NCBI GenBank assembly: GCA_030737875.1
Contig: CM060915.1
Coordinates: 626,698,786 to 626,762,785 of the forward strand
DNA from: Allium sativum
Lineage: Eukaryota; Streptophyta; Magnoliopsida; Asparagales; Amaryllidaceae
Direction: 5' to 3'
Length of the DNA: 64,000 bases
Shown here: positions 1-12,040 of the stretch, one piece after another
Layout of the letters: every line of letters starts with the position of its first letter
Numbering within the stretch: position 1 is the stretch's first letter
Made by a program: the position numbers and the translations under genes
The notes under the pieces: generated by a model
Database searches by the model: none
What the model was told of the DNA's origin: nothing
The model's input: only the letters and a program-made list of their open reading frames with translations

Positions 1-250
1 ATTTTTATCCAACAGATATTTATTTCAACACATGAATTTTGTTTATTTTATTTCCACACAGGAATTTCTGTTCAACACATGAATTTCTATTCAACGCATG
101 AATTTTATTTATTTTATTTCCACACATGAATTTCTATTTAACACATAAATTTTATTTATTTTATTTCCACATAGGAATTTCTATTCAACACATGAATTTC
201 TATTCGACACGTGAATTTTATTTCAACATTCGACACATGAATATTTCCTA
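1..250. repeat. degenerate tandem repeats in the E1 LTR
   Basis: Units built on TTCAACACATGAATTT alternate with TTTATTTCCACACAGGAATT. The same array recurs at 5606-5770 on the far side of the LINE, and in the other LTR at 11453-11660 and 11878-12040. In the reverse sense the core motif is ATTCATGTGTTGAA, which also punctuates the palindrome array of the E2 LTRs. Confidence 0.8.
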
Positions 251-263
251 TAGTTGATATATA

Positions 264-286
264 TATATAATAAAAATGTGATTTTT
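264..286. repeat. LINE target-site duplication, left copy (23 bp)
   Basis: TATATAATAAAAATG followed by TGATTTTT is found at 264-286 and again at 5422-5444. The E1 5' LTR has it once, uninterrupted, at 11678-11700, which serves as an in-window empty site. Confidence 0.9.
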
Positions 287-543
287 TTTTTGAAAATTGG
301 TTCTCTTTATTGCTTAAAAACCATTAAATCCTCCTTAGTGAGCCTCGTTAAAACCCTATAACCCCCCTAGTGGGTACTTTATAGGGAAAAAGAGTACTCA
401 ATAATTTGGAATACATCATAGAAAACATGAAATACAGGATCAAAAGAAAATACCAACAAAGTATTTCAAATGAAAATAAAAAAGACCCATCTCTTCTCGG
501 CCCAAAAACAGGCCCACTCTTCTCTGCCAACCTTATCATCTCT

Positions 544-3500
544 TTACCCTGTATCAGATAATTCAATTCCCCACTTCTCGAGAATTCTTTCATTTCTCCA
601 ATTTCTTTCGGATCTAGATCCATTCTTTTGCACAAGAAAAACAATTTCACGTTCAATTTTGAAAAGCGTTGATGCTACCAGATTCTTCTTCCCTTGAAAA
701 ACTCTCAAGTTCCTCTCTCGCCATATAAAATAAATTGCAGTTGTGAAAGCTCCATACGCTAAATCTCTGAGTTGATCTACTGCTGGGAATTCAGTAATCA
801 ACTGATATGCTTCTTCCTTTAGATCCAGAGAGTTAGAGAGTGAAAGATCTAATTTTTGCTTCAAAGTTAACCAGATAAAAGCTGAATAATCACACTGGAA
901 AAATAGATGGTCTATGGATTCTGTATGGCTATCACACAGAGGACAAAGAGGATTTACATCAGGATTAAAACGCAAGATTCGATCTTTAGTACTTAATCTC
1001 CCCAAAACAGCAAGGTATGATATAAAAGACATTCTTTTACTGTTCTTTTTATGCCATATTACTGAGTAAATTGGATCTGAAGCTCCATGAACTCGAACAA
1101 AATCCCAGACTTTATGAAAAGAAAAAACCCCACCTTCACACCATTCATATTTGTCTTGATTTAATTCAGGATGACATTTAACTTCATTTATCTCATTTAG
1201 AAGTTCCCTTGTTGCAGGATGGATTTGAGGAATAAATTCATCATTTCTAATAATATCAACAACTTTCTCTTGAGGTTGACCTATGATATGCAGTCTTTCA
1301 AAGCCCAGAAGATCTACCATACATCTACAATTAATCCAAGGCTCCATCCAAAGATAAGTACTCTGACCATTAGATATTTTCTTATTGAAGTATTGTTTGG
1401 CTCTTGATCTGAGATTCAGAATAGATTTCCATGTACTTGATGCATTTGTGTCTTTTGCCATAGTCCAGAAAAAGTTTTGATTACAATACTTATTGTGAAC
1501 CCAATTACTCCATAAAGAAGAATTAGATAGAAAATTCCACATTAACTTTATGCAGGCAACTTTCTTAAGATCACTGAATTTCTTCAATCCAATTCCACCT
1601 TCATCCTTAGGTTTACACAAAACATCCCAAGCAACTTTATGTGTAGTACCTCCCCAAAAAAAAATCAGCACACAAAGTCTGAAGTTTACTTAAAGTATAC
1701 TCAGGAATTTGATAAATCAGTAACCAATATAGCACAATAGGAGTAATTACTGAATTTATCAATTCTGCTCTACCTGCAAAACTAAGAAGTTTTGTTTCCC
1801 ACCCTTGAATTTTATTTTGCACCTTTTGAATTAAGGAGTTACATTCTGAATAGTGAAGATAATTAGAAGATAATGGAACTCCAAGATATTTGATAGGAAG
1901 AGAACCCTGGTCATACCTCAATATATTTAGAATATCTGAAGCATTTTCTACAGACTTGCTAAAATATATCTTAGTTTTAGATGCATTCACATTCAAATCT
2001 GCATATTTACTTAAATTCTGAAATATTGTCTTGAGTGTATTTGCATTTTGAATTGAGGATTTGCCAAAAATCATAAGATCATCTGCATATAGAAGGTGTG
2101 ATATCAATGGTTTCACAAAACTGCTAGGTTGAAAGACTTTAGCACTTGTTGCTTAATCCATCATAAAAGTAAAGAACTGCATTGCTATTGCAAACAATTA
2201 AGGAGACAATGGATCCCCCTACCTCAAGCCCCTTGTGGATAATATGAAACCTTTAGGAACACCCTGAATTATAACAGAAAAAGTAGCAGTAGACATGCAC
2301 TCAAATATCAAATTAATAAAATGAGTTGGAAAATTCATTTTTGACATTACATAACAAATAAGTCTCCTGTTTACTTTATCATATGCCTTTTGAAGATCAA
2401 CTTTAACACACATCTTAGGCATACCAACTTTCCTGAAATCTCTGAGCAGTTCATGGGCCAAAAGTATATTATCCCCTATATATCTTTCAGGAATAAATGC
2501 ACTCTGATTAGAAGAAATCAGTGATGGCAGAAAAGGCTTCAATCTATTGCATAAAATTTTTGAAATTTTTTTATAATAGACATTGCAACAAGATATTGGT
2601 CTGTAATGAGCAATTTCAGATGGTCTATCATTTTTAGGAATAAGGGTTATAAAAGTATGATTCAATGCTTTAGGAAGTTTTCCTGAGTAAAATATATCAG
2701 TTATTGCTGCATGTAAATCAACTTTTAAAATATCCCAATGATTTTTAAAGAATTTAGCACTCATACCATCTGGGCCAGGACTAGAATCATCATGAATAGA
2801 GAAAACTGCATCTTTAACTTCAGATATATCAATTTCTCTTAATAAAAACTTTTGACCTTGCTCATTGATTGATGAAATAGGCTGAAAGTTAGGGAAACTT
2901 GTAGCTGACATTCCATTAAACATATCAGAGAAATAATTGATTGCCTCAGTTTCTATTTCTTCAGATTTAAACAGCAAATTTCCACTTGAATCAATTAAAG
3001 CTCTGATGTGATTAAAATATCTTCTATTGGACATTCTTGAATAAAAGAATTTTGAATTTGTATCCCCTTGCTGCAACCAAGACACTTTAGACTGTTGCTT
3101 CAAACCACTGAAATAAGATAATTGCAGATTCTGAAAATTTCTTTTTGCTTGCAGATAATCATCATACATTTGAACATCTTCAGGATTGAGATCAGCATCT
3201 ATTTCCAATTGATAAACTAATTGTTCCGCATGCTCCAGGTTAAAAGTATCCCTAATTCTTTCTTTATTCCAATTTTTCAATTCTCTTTTACAATTACACA
3301 GCTTTTGTAAAAATTGATAGCTTTGATATCCCCAACAAGTTCCATTTAATCCCTTTTGAATTGCTTCTTGATAACCCTCTATATAAATCCAATTATTTTT
3401 ATATCTAAAAGGAAAACCCTTGATTTCTGGAGTAGGAATTAAATCAAGTAGAATTGGATTATGATCACTAGATTTTTGTGGAAAAGATAATGCCTTCATG

Positions 3501-4123
3501 TTAAGAAATTGTTGCATACATATATTATTAACCAATATCTTGTCAATATGAGTTGCAATTCCTCTTCTCCGCCATGTAAATTGAAAACCCAATGGCTTAA
3601 CTTCAGATAAACCAGTTTGAATAATAAATTTTTGGAATTCTCTGATTTGACTATAGGGTACTGGAAGGCCCCCTTTTTTATCATATGGAGATAACACATT
3701 ATTGAAGTCACCCATTGAAATCCATGCATTTGAAAATGAACTAGATTCATTGACCAATTGATTCCATAGATTTATTCTTTCACAGAAAGTGTTACTTCCA
3801 TATATTACTGAAACTGTCATTTCAAAACCTCCTCTGTTTACTGCATCAACTGTTATATGTTGAGGGGACATAAACATCACATTCAAATTCCATACATTAG
3901 AATCCCAAATCAAAAGTATTCTTCCATTTGATATTGATGAATTATTTGTAAGAAAATTCCATCCATTTGGCAAGAGAGAAGAAAATAAACCTAAATTTGC
4001 TGGATTTAACTTTGTTTCTACTAAACCAACCAAAGTTGATTTAGTAGAGTTAAGGAGTTTGAGCACTTCCTTCATTTTAAAAGAAGTGTTCATTCCCCTA
4101 ACATTCCAAGCTAATAAGGTCAT
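544..4123 (-). pseudogene. LINE ORF2: APE-like endonuclease / reverse transcriptase / zf-RVT, inactivated
   Basis: The protein would nick the target and reverse-transcribe the LINE RNA. Reading from 4123, the endonuclease (first ~230 residues) shows AWNVRGMN, a Glu in LVETKLN, MGDFNNVL and SDHNPILL. The RT follows with LIPKND, HYRPISCCN, QSAFIPER and KVDLQKAYDKV. Codon TAG at 2221-2219 interrupts the RT just before GDPLSP, and another stop follows. The same frame resumes with the catalytic YADD motif near 2080 (2116-1637). A frameshift near 1640-1670 leads into the C-terminal part (1671-544), with a zf-RVT pattern CPLC...HLFFQC. The start ATG overlaps the ORF1 stop as ATGA. Total length, ~1190 codons, is normal for plant L1 ORF2. 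No RNase H domain is seen. Confidence 0.9.
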
Positions 4124-5401
4124 TTAATAGAAGTGGAACTCCTTGTATTTCTTTTAGAAGGAGTAGGAATTTTTGTTTTGGGAGCTTGTAAATAACTTGT
4201 ATTCTTATTGATGAAAGGAGACACATCCACCTGTTTACCTTTATCAAGATATTTGACTTTATCATTTTCAGCAATTACTTCAGCTATGTTATTCATTTCA
4301 TCAGGGATGACTTTGTCTGGAAGTTTGGAGTTTGGAAAATTTAAATCATCTTTTTCACCTAAAGTAGATGAATCTGGATTTGTGGGAGTTGGATCTGCTG
4401 TAACAGGTTTCTTTGATTGTCCATTATCAAAGTTTAATTTGATATTAGAAATATCAATATCAGAGTTTAAATTGTCCATTGTCTCAGTTTCATTGTGTCC
4501 ATCATTATTATCCTGATTATCTTCATGTAGATCAGGAGGAATCCATCTAGCATCTTTTGCAATTTCATGATATTCATCTTCATGACCAAATATGTTGCAC
4601 AAGGAGCACTTTAAAGGTATGAATTCATAATCAACTTTTATATTTATTTTTTCTCCATTATGAAGCTTGATAGGGATTTCATTTTTAGCTCTGTTTGGGT
4701 ATCAATTTCAATGAGGACTCTAGCATATTTAGTGAATTTCTTCTCTGCTGTACTCTCATCAATTAATAGTGGTTTAGAAATAAAACTAGCAATTAATTGA
4801 AAAGCTTCTTTTGTCCAAAGTTCTAAAGGTAAGTCAGATAGTCTAACCTAGATCTGGACCAAACTACACTGTTTATCCTTAAAAACAAATCCAGGATGCC
4901 ATGGTTCCACATACAATAATCTCCCAAAATAAGAGTATGTATTACTTTCTATGATTCCTTGGAAATCCTCATTGCTTTCAAACTGAACTATATAATCATA
5001 CCTAGGAGAAACATGGACATTAAAAAAACCCACTGGTTTTCATACCTTAGTCACATACTCCTTTAGTTTGATTGTAGATAGTCTGAAAAATACTGGAATC
5101 AAAGCAATCGAATTGATCCATGCAGATTCTGATAGGTTGTATACTTTTTCAGGTACAAAAACAAAATCCAGAGAAGGTTTGATATAATCGAGTTTTCTGC
5201 TTTCCAAATTTGATAGCCGATCTGGAATCGATCCTGGAATTGAAGCTGCATTTGAATTCGATTTGAGATTGAGGATACATTTGGATCTGTATTAACAGAT
5301 CGTGATTCAGATCTAGGATTTGGATTAGGATTTAGATTAGAAGTTTGTTGAGATCTGGTTTTTGAAAAAGTTGAAAAGTTGTTATTTGCTGTATCCGCCA
5401 T
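4120..5401 (-). pseudogene. LINE ORF1: DUF4283-like RNA-binding protein with zinc knuckle, frameshifted
   Basis: The start MADTANNN is at 5401, immediately inside the element's 5' end, followed by a low-complexity N-terminus rich in Asn, Pro, Ser and Arg. Frame changes and stops around 5100 and 4850 break the DUF4283-like region (PLELWTKEAFQLIA...KYARVLIEID). It ends in a knuckle-like CSLCNIFGHEDEYH, in which the last expected Cys is Tyr, then an acidic, Ser/Thr-rich tail to TGA at 4122-4120. The family binds LINE RNA to form the ribonucleoprotein. The family call is by pattern, not by database search. Confidence 0.8.
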
Positions 5402-5421
5402 TTTTTACATCAGAAAAAGTT

Positions 5422-5444
5422 TATATAATAAAAATGTGATTTTT
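5422..5444. repeat. LINE target-site duplication, right copy (23 bp)
   Basis: Identical over 23 bp to 264-286. It marks the 5' end of the minus-strand LINE; E1 LTR sequence resumes directly after it. Confidence 0.9.
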
Positions 5445-7770
5445 ATTGCAAAACAATTTATTTCAAAACACGATTATTTTATATATTTTATATATAAGGT
5501 AAAAATGTTATTTTTGGTGTTAAAACAATTTATTTAAACCACTAATATTTTATATAGTATATATATGATAAAAATGTTATTTTTATCTTTCAAAGAATTT
5601 ATTCAATACACGAACTCCATTCAACACATGAATTTCTTTCAACATATGAATTTCTATTCAACACATGAATTTTATTTATTTTATTTCCACACAGGAATTT
5701 CTATTCAACACATGAATTTCTATTCGACACATGAATTTTATTTCAACATTCGACACCTGAATATTAATCAAACACAGAAATATTTCAGAAAATTTCAGCA
5801 GCATAACGGCAGGGTAGTTAAAACCGGGATCGTCTCTAGTACGGCTCCTCGCTCTACCTTAAAACCTTGCGGTTTTTGACAATGGGGATTTCATGCATCT
5901 AGTTCGCACGAAGGCGGCATGTTCATTTTTTCTTTTCCACAAACTAATCCTATGTGGTTTCAACCAAATAATTCTCAACCACAAACGGGTATTTTTCAAC
6001 CACAATCAATCAATTTCAACCATAAACAATTCTAATCAACCATTCGCTATCAACCAATTTTATCACCAATCACAACCAATAAATATCGTCCATGGTTTGT
6101 GGACGAGGGGCGTATATATATATTTATATAAGTATATTTCACTTCTATTTCAACACATATATAATTTTTACAATGCATATATAACTTATACATCGAACGT
6201 ACAACTTATACAACACTTATACATGAGGTGTACAATGCTTATATAGCTCATACATTGACTATATAATTTATACATCGTCATTTTCCATATCGTTTATAAT
6301 TTAGAAATCTCATATTGGGCTCCACTCCACCAAAATTGCAGAAGGCTCAGAAAAATATCCGGTCTCTTCTAGAATGTAGAAGGCGTCCATACGAGTCCAT
6401 TGTCTCTTGTTTCACTGGATTTTGACCAAATAGCAAAAAGATATGATTTTTAGAAGTTGATCGAATTTTGCGACTGTTTTAAAGAGTTGAAATCAGTTTA
6501 AATTAATAAACCCGTACCTCAGCAAATTAGTACAAAACTAGGGATCGATTTTCACGCAAATCCGTGAAGTATTACGACGATCGGAGGGCGCTACGTCGAA
6601 GAGGACGAAGAGGTTCTCTAGTGCCTGAAACGCGGTGGATTTCGGTGGTCCCTGGCGCGAGCGGCGGCGGTTGAAAGGCCGCAACTTCCTGGCGTCAATC
6701 CCCTCTAAATACACAGCGAAAAAAATCTTCAGTTGGTATGGATTTGAAGCTCGTCTCGAGCTCTACAAAATCTTCAACTGGAACGAGGTCTGAATCGAAG
6801 TGGTTTAGTCAGAAAACGGCCAAGAAGGGTGGAGCTGCTTTCCGCCTTTGATCTGAAGGTTTGACGGGGAGAGAGAATTTAATGGGCCAATGATATTTTT
6901 CCTTTTATTTATATATTTTTAAAAAAATCCAAAAATACCCTTCTTCACATACTAGCTCCAATCCAAACCCAACGACTGTCGTCCCTAGCTAAATACCCCC
7001 ATTCCAAACACAATGGGATATGTTTCGAAGGCCCATTCGACTGTTTCAGTCAGTTTCTCTTCAGATTGAAATATAAAGCATTCAATATTTATTTTGAACG
7101 TACATTTCAATTTGCCGGGGCTACATACTGATCCCAAAAATTCCATAAAAATAAATCTACCTATGTTTTGACGATACGGTCCCAACAAAACTAGTTTCGT
7201 CGAATTCTGAGGTCGTTTGAAAAATGGCCCTTTTCTGGTCGATCCAATTTAACAAAAATCGACCAAACACATTTTCCTTTGTCACGCTCACATATTAACT
7301 TCAAAAATTATGAAATTTGAAACCTAGCAATAATTTAACATCCCGGATCTAACAAAAGTAGTTTCGTCGAATTCTGAGGTCGTTTGCAAAATGGCCATTT
7401 TCACGGGCTATATAGACTCTATAGCGACCTTTCTGAAAATTCATTTAGCCATAACTTTTGCCTCCCGCTATGAAACTTCGATTTTTCAGATTCGTTAGAA
7501 AGATATTCATAAACAGATTTAAATATTTTTGGTTTCACTAAAATCTGTTTTGTTTTGCGCAAGATATAGTCAGTCAAAGTTTGAATTCCAATTTTGAAAC
7601 TACCGCACCATTTCAGGCCTTGTTTATAATTAAAAATAATTATATTCATTTTCAAACATCGATTCAAACACACTTTTTGTCGTTATTATTTAAACTATTT
7701 ATTTTAAATATTTAAAATTCACTAAAATAGCCAAATTTTAAATTGGCTTAGATTTTCCGGGTTGTTACAA

Positions 7771-7784
7771 TCTCCCCCACTTAA
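7771..7784 (-). promoter_or_regulatory. E1 polypurine tract
   Basis: In element sense this reads AAGTGGGGGAGA, one base before the 3' LTR at 7769. It primes plus-strand DNA synthesis. It is preceded by the TCGAGGACGAAAAG block shared with E2, E3 and E5. Confidence 0.9.
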
Positions 7785-8824
7785 AACTTTTCGTCCTCGA
7801 AAAGGAACGAAGTCGAAAGTGGTTTGATTAATCAACTCTACTTTCAGTCTGGCTTCCATTCTACAAATTTTCAGTTTCTAAAAATTTTCAAATTCTTCAA
7901 AAATTTGGCTAACACCCTAAATTTTCGAAAAATTTCGCTATAACCTCCTTTGTACGGGGAGGGGTTTGGAAATTTATTAGGCCGTATTAGGTACCCAATA
8001 AATCCTAATAAGCATGCACATATTTATAGTGATATATTCTGGTGTCCACAGGGGAGTGTGTATAGATCATAACTCCAAAGAATAAATTCTCGTCACCCTA
8101 TAAATGGTTTTTGTGCCTTAATGACCAGAGAGACATGTTTATTGTCATCTCCAGACCCGTGTGGGGTTTTTATTAATCTTGCTATTTACCGTTACATTTT
8201 ATATGGTCCATATCAGCCATCAGTTCAACCTGTAATATATAGTCATCGCCATACAAGCCTCTCGCTCATATGGTAAATCTTCAACCTCGTCACACAAGCT
8301 CCAAATGCTTATGTGGTATATGATGAAGTATGCCTATCTTCAAGAATTATGCCATGTAGTGTAGTTCAAAATTAATTGTTACTATCCTATAGCGACATTT
8401 ATTATTACACATAGAACAACCAGCACTCCGCATCCAATTGCATTCGCAGGAGTTGATATAATAATAAAATTGCGCATCCAACTCATTAAGGTTTACCTAT
8501 TTGTCGGGCATGCAAATAAATTCTTTACTCAACAGCTAATCCTTTTACCTGTTCAAACATATATAATGCACATGTATATATTTCTATCTATTTTTAAATC
8601 AGTTCAATACTCGATTTAATTGCATAGATTTACCCTTTATTCATTGATTAAATTAATTATCGTTCTAGTAATTTAATTAATCAAATCCACTATCACACAA
8701 CACAAACAACAATCAATTTATTTTTAACCTTTCAAATATATCTTTTATATATTCAAAAATCATATTTCTAAAACCAGACTATATATATAATCACAAATAC
8801 GTTATTTATAAACGTATAACTCTC

Positions 8825-8960
8825 AACTCGTTCTGGGGCACTTCTGACCCCATCTCTAACAAGTTATTCTGATTCTGCTATACTCATACTAGGATATTAC
8901 TGATCCTATCTGTAATGAGTTATTCATCTTAGAACACTACTGGTTCTATTTCTGACGAGT
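8825..8960 (-). promoter_or_regulatory. E1 leader: three stem-loops of identical 6-7-6 geometry
   Basis: In element sense: TAGAAC-CAGTAGT-GTTCTA (8948-8930), TAGGAT-CAGTAAT-ATCCTA (8908-8890) and TGGGGT-CAGAAGT-GCCCCA (8852-8834). The second and third also have outer arms (ACTCAT/ATGAGT at 8882-8887 and 8915-8920; 8825-8832 with 8858-8865). The first starts 52 nt after the PBS. E2, E3 and E5 have counterparts. A role in packaging or dimerisation is inferred only from the position. Confidence 0.7.
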
Positions 8961-8999
8961 TCGTTAATATGTTATATTCCAAAACTAAGCTTAACCAAA

Positions 9000-9011
9000 G
9001 CTCTGATACCA
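9000..9011 (-). promoter_or_regulatory. E1 primer binding site (initiator Met tRNA)
   Basis: The minus-strand sequence TGGTATCAGAGC, three bases from the end of the 5' LTR, is complementary to the 3' end of plant initiator methionine tRNA. It fixes element orientation and the 9015 LTR boundary. Confidence 0.95.
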
Positions 9012-10913
9012 CGTTGTGACGACCCCAAAACCCCGTACGACGGTGGCAAGGGTAATCTTTGGAATATAACACATAAACATATAATAGCAGAACATAATTA
9101 AATAAATACACCAGATAATTTACAAATAATACACTGGATAAACATAATCATCAGAGTTACACAGTATACAGGATCATACTTAGTACAAATACAGTTCAGC
9201 TATACATAAATGTCTACAACGGAAAACAAACATAATTTGTACAATAGGAGATGAACAACATAAAAAGAGACAAATGATAGAATCCATCTTCAGTTCCAGC
9301 TATCCAAAAAGAGCCTGCTAAAACCTGAACACAAGGCTGCCCGTGTAGAAAAAGGGGCACCCGAGTTTGCAAGTGAAACTAACTACGAGTCAGTCATGGG
9401 ACTGGTATGAGAAATTTACTTAACACATTTTATAATATGGCTAATCACAGGACCATGCCACTTTCGCGGAACGGGTTTACTCCATTGGATTGCCAATGCT
9501 TTACAACAAGTAAATCTTTTAAACATCGCAATGCTTTTTACAAAAATGAAGCCATTATAAGAATCAGTTCCCATCACACAATGCAACGCAAACCGGAGGA
9601 TAGAGTTTTTACCTTATAATGGCCAAAATATGTTTGGTTCGAAATAAACAAAAGCATTTGATATTATTACTAGTGTTTATATGTTTCAAAAACAATTTCA
9701 AATCATAAGTATCAATCATAGACGACATTAATGCCCCATACCACTCTGTCGCCATATATAGGTATACAATCAAACCGCAAAGTCACGTATTTGGAAATTG
9801 GATTTCCGTCATGAACCGAGGCAAGGGATCGTCCTCACCGAATTCGAGACGCTCTAGCCCGTGTCTCAGGACCCAGACTCAGGTGGGCCCTTGGAGCGAC
9901 ATGGCCGGTCCACCGATGTGGATTAAAATGCCTGAACACTACGTCTCCCCGCCCTTTGGGGCGTCAATGAGCCCAATGACTACATCGGCTTCACATAGTC
10001 ACCGATATCTCCAAGGCGCCTCGCAACAGCAACAACCACACATGTGAAAATAATATATATGTCAACCAGTTTAAGCACTGACACCACCTCAAGCTAGAAA
10101 GAAACGCATGTCCTCCCTGAGGTCCTCTCCCGTTTCTGGCTCATACTGGGGTGTGAGGCTCGCGAATCAACGCTATACACAAAGCTATGCCACACAGGCG
10201 GTGCTTTGATCATCAACCACAAGACTTTGCTTTTCAACAGAAGACCTGATCATCTGCCACTTAGGCGTGCCACACATGCAATTCACGCTATGCGACTGAT
10301 TTCTATCGATATATAACCTCTGAGCTCGTACGTCTCAGAGAAGGGCGTTAAGCAAGAGAATAAATTCTCCACCGCCAAACAGATATATATTTAATAGAGA
10401 TCAATCAGCACAGAACAAAATCCAATGTCAGTCACACAGTCCATTTGCAAGTTCATTCTGGGTCTGAACGAAACCGGAGGCACTATATACCTCGCATACC
10501 CATCGATCTCCATGTACGTCTAGACGATCACCACTTATTATCTATATTTCGGGATGCCTCCCAATCAAGACATCAGTTACCATCCAACCTAGGTGAAGAT
10601 CTCCGGTCTTCAACAACCGTCTTCATCATCGACTTCCTATCGCCGATCAATTATTTGAAATGAGATTTAACTCGGCCTTTTCAAATAATTCACGTATATT
10701 TAGAATTTAAATCAATTCATTTCAATGGTTAAATTATTCGACAACAACTCACGCCAAACACATTCAACCATCAAATGTCCACTAAACCGGGTAAATTCGA
10801 TTTATTTCCATTCCATATCATTTATAATATTTTATAATGATTTATTGCTATTTTTATTTATTTAAAAATAGCCAATTTATTCAAACGACGCATCAGGCCA
10901 TAACGCGGCTGTG

Positions 10914-11398
10914 GCGCTGTTTTTCTTCAGATTTGATTTACATGTATCTGAAAATCTAACCGTTGGATCTTCACAAATTTTATATCATTAGAAAGATCTT
11001 TTCAAAACGAATCCAACGGTTTCAGTTTTGGGAAAATCCGACACTCGGATCTCCCGGTACACTCGTTTGAAGTTTCAATTTCAAAATATGAACTACAACA
11101 TCGTTATTCGATTTAATTTAATTAATTAATTATATATATATATATATAATCGATTCTGGCGGTGTTTTTCTTCAGATTTGAATTAAACATTCCAGACAAT
11201 CCAACCGTTGGATTTTCACAAAGTGGGTATCGTTGGAAAGATATTTCCAAAGCGAACCCAACGGTTTCGATTTCGTGAAAATCCGATGGTCGGATCTCCC
11301 GCACTAATCGTTTGAAATCACAGTTTCAAAACACGAACTGCAGCTTCGTTATTTGATATATTTTAATTATATATATATATAATCGATTCTTCGACTTC
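10914..11398 (-). repeat. tandem duplication of ~243 bp in the E1 5' LTR
   Basis: The halves 10914-11157 and 11158-11398 share TTTTTCTTCAGATTTGA, CCGTTGGAT, GAAAGAT, CCAACGGTTTC, AAAATCCGA and CGGATCTCCCG in the same order. They are diverged from each other. The single-copy counterpart lies in the E2 LTRs (about 27370-27560 and 48730-48930). Confidence 0.8.
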
Positions 11399-11419
11399 AA
11401 AACCATTTTCACTTCACAT

Positions 11420-12040
11420 ATTTGATAAAAACGATATTTTTATCCAATAGATGTTTATTTCAACACATGAATTTTGTTTATTTTATTTCCACACAGGAAT
11501 TTCTATTCAACACATGAATTTTATTTATTTTATTTCCACACAGGAATTTCTATTCAACACATGAATTTTATTTATTTTATTTCCACACAGGAATTTCAAT
11601 TCAACACATGAATTTCTGTTCGACACATGAATTTTATTTCAACATTCGACACATGAATATTTTCTATAGTTGATATATATATAATAAAAATGTGATTTTT
11701 ATTGCAAAACAATTTATTTCAAAACACGATTATTTTATATATTTTATATATAAGGTAAAAATGTTATTTTTGGTGTTAAAACAATTTATTTAAACCACTA
11801 ATATTTTATATAGTCTATATTTATGATAAAAATGTTATTTTTATCTTTCAAAGAATTTATTCAGTACACAAACTCCATTCAACACATGAATTTCTTTCAA
11901 CACATGAATTTCTTTCAACACATGAATTTCTATTCAACACATGAATTTTATTTATTTTATTTCCATATAGGAATTTCTATTCAACACATGAATTTCTATT
12001 CGACACATGAATTTTATTTCAACATTCGACACATGAATAT
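11420..12040. repeat. TTCAACACATGAAT tandem array and A/T palindromes in the E1 5' LTR
   Basis: The block 11453-11660 has about three ~57-bp units alternating TTCAACACATGAATTT with TTTCCACACAGGAATTTC. It is followed by palindromes at 11423-11443 (GATAAAAA...TTTTTATC), 11684-11702 and 11823-11845, then more units at 11878-12040. The 3' LTR copy has the same layout. Confidence 0.8.

Larger units (their letters stand above)
287..5421 (-). mobile_element. L1-type LINE, near full length, inserted in the E1 3' LTR
   Basis: The element is about 5.1 kb on the minus strand. Its 5' end is just upstream of an ORF1 start at 5401. Its 3' end is a short poly(A), read as the run of T at 282-291, which partly overlaps the duplication. 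ORF1 (DUF4283-like plus zinc knuckle) and ORF2 (endonuclease, reverse transcriptase, zf-RVT) are in the plant L1 order. Exact 23-bp duplications flank it and the paralogous empty site is at 11678-11700. It is non-autonomous now, because both ORFs carry stops or frameshifts. Confidence 0.92.
1..7769 (-). mobile_element. E1 3' LTR, partial, interrupted by a LINE
   Basis: Bases 1-286 and 5422-7769 together align in order with 11437-14050 of the E1 5' LTR. They share the TTCAACACATGAATTT repeats, a GC-rich block around 5810-5880, a tract of CCAATTTT/CAACCA repeats, and the U3 modules near 7192 and 7360. The LTR starts at 7769 in element orientation (TGTAACAACCCGG). About 2.4 kb of its distal end lies left of the window. 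No gene lies in it apart from the LINE. Confidence 0.85.
7770..9014 (-). mobile_element. E1 internal region, non-coding (1.25 kb)
   Basis: No ORF of meaning is present. The PBS-side ~200 bp (8820-9011) aligns with E2 29480-29640. The remainder (7770 to ~8768) aligns with E2 downstream of pol, 45752-46740, including ATTTGTCGGGCATGCAAATA, the segment where E2 has GGTAACCTTAATGAGTT, and the PPT. The gag-pol-sized gap therefore lies at about 8768-8820. It is a deletion derivative rather than an unrelated filler. Confidence 0.85.

Noticed and set aside
4208..4516. 102-codon plus-strand ORF
   Set aside because: Antisense shadow of LINE ORF1.
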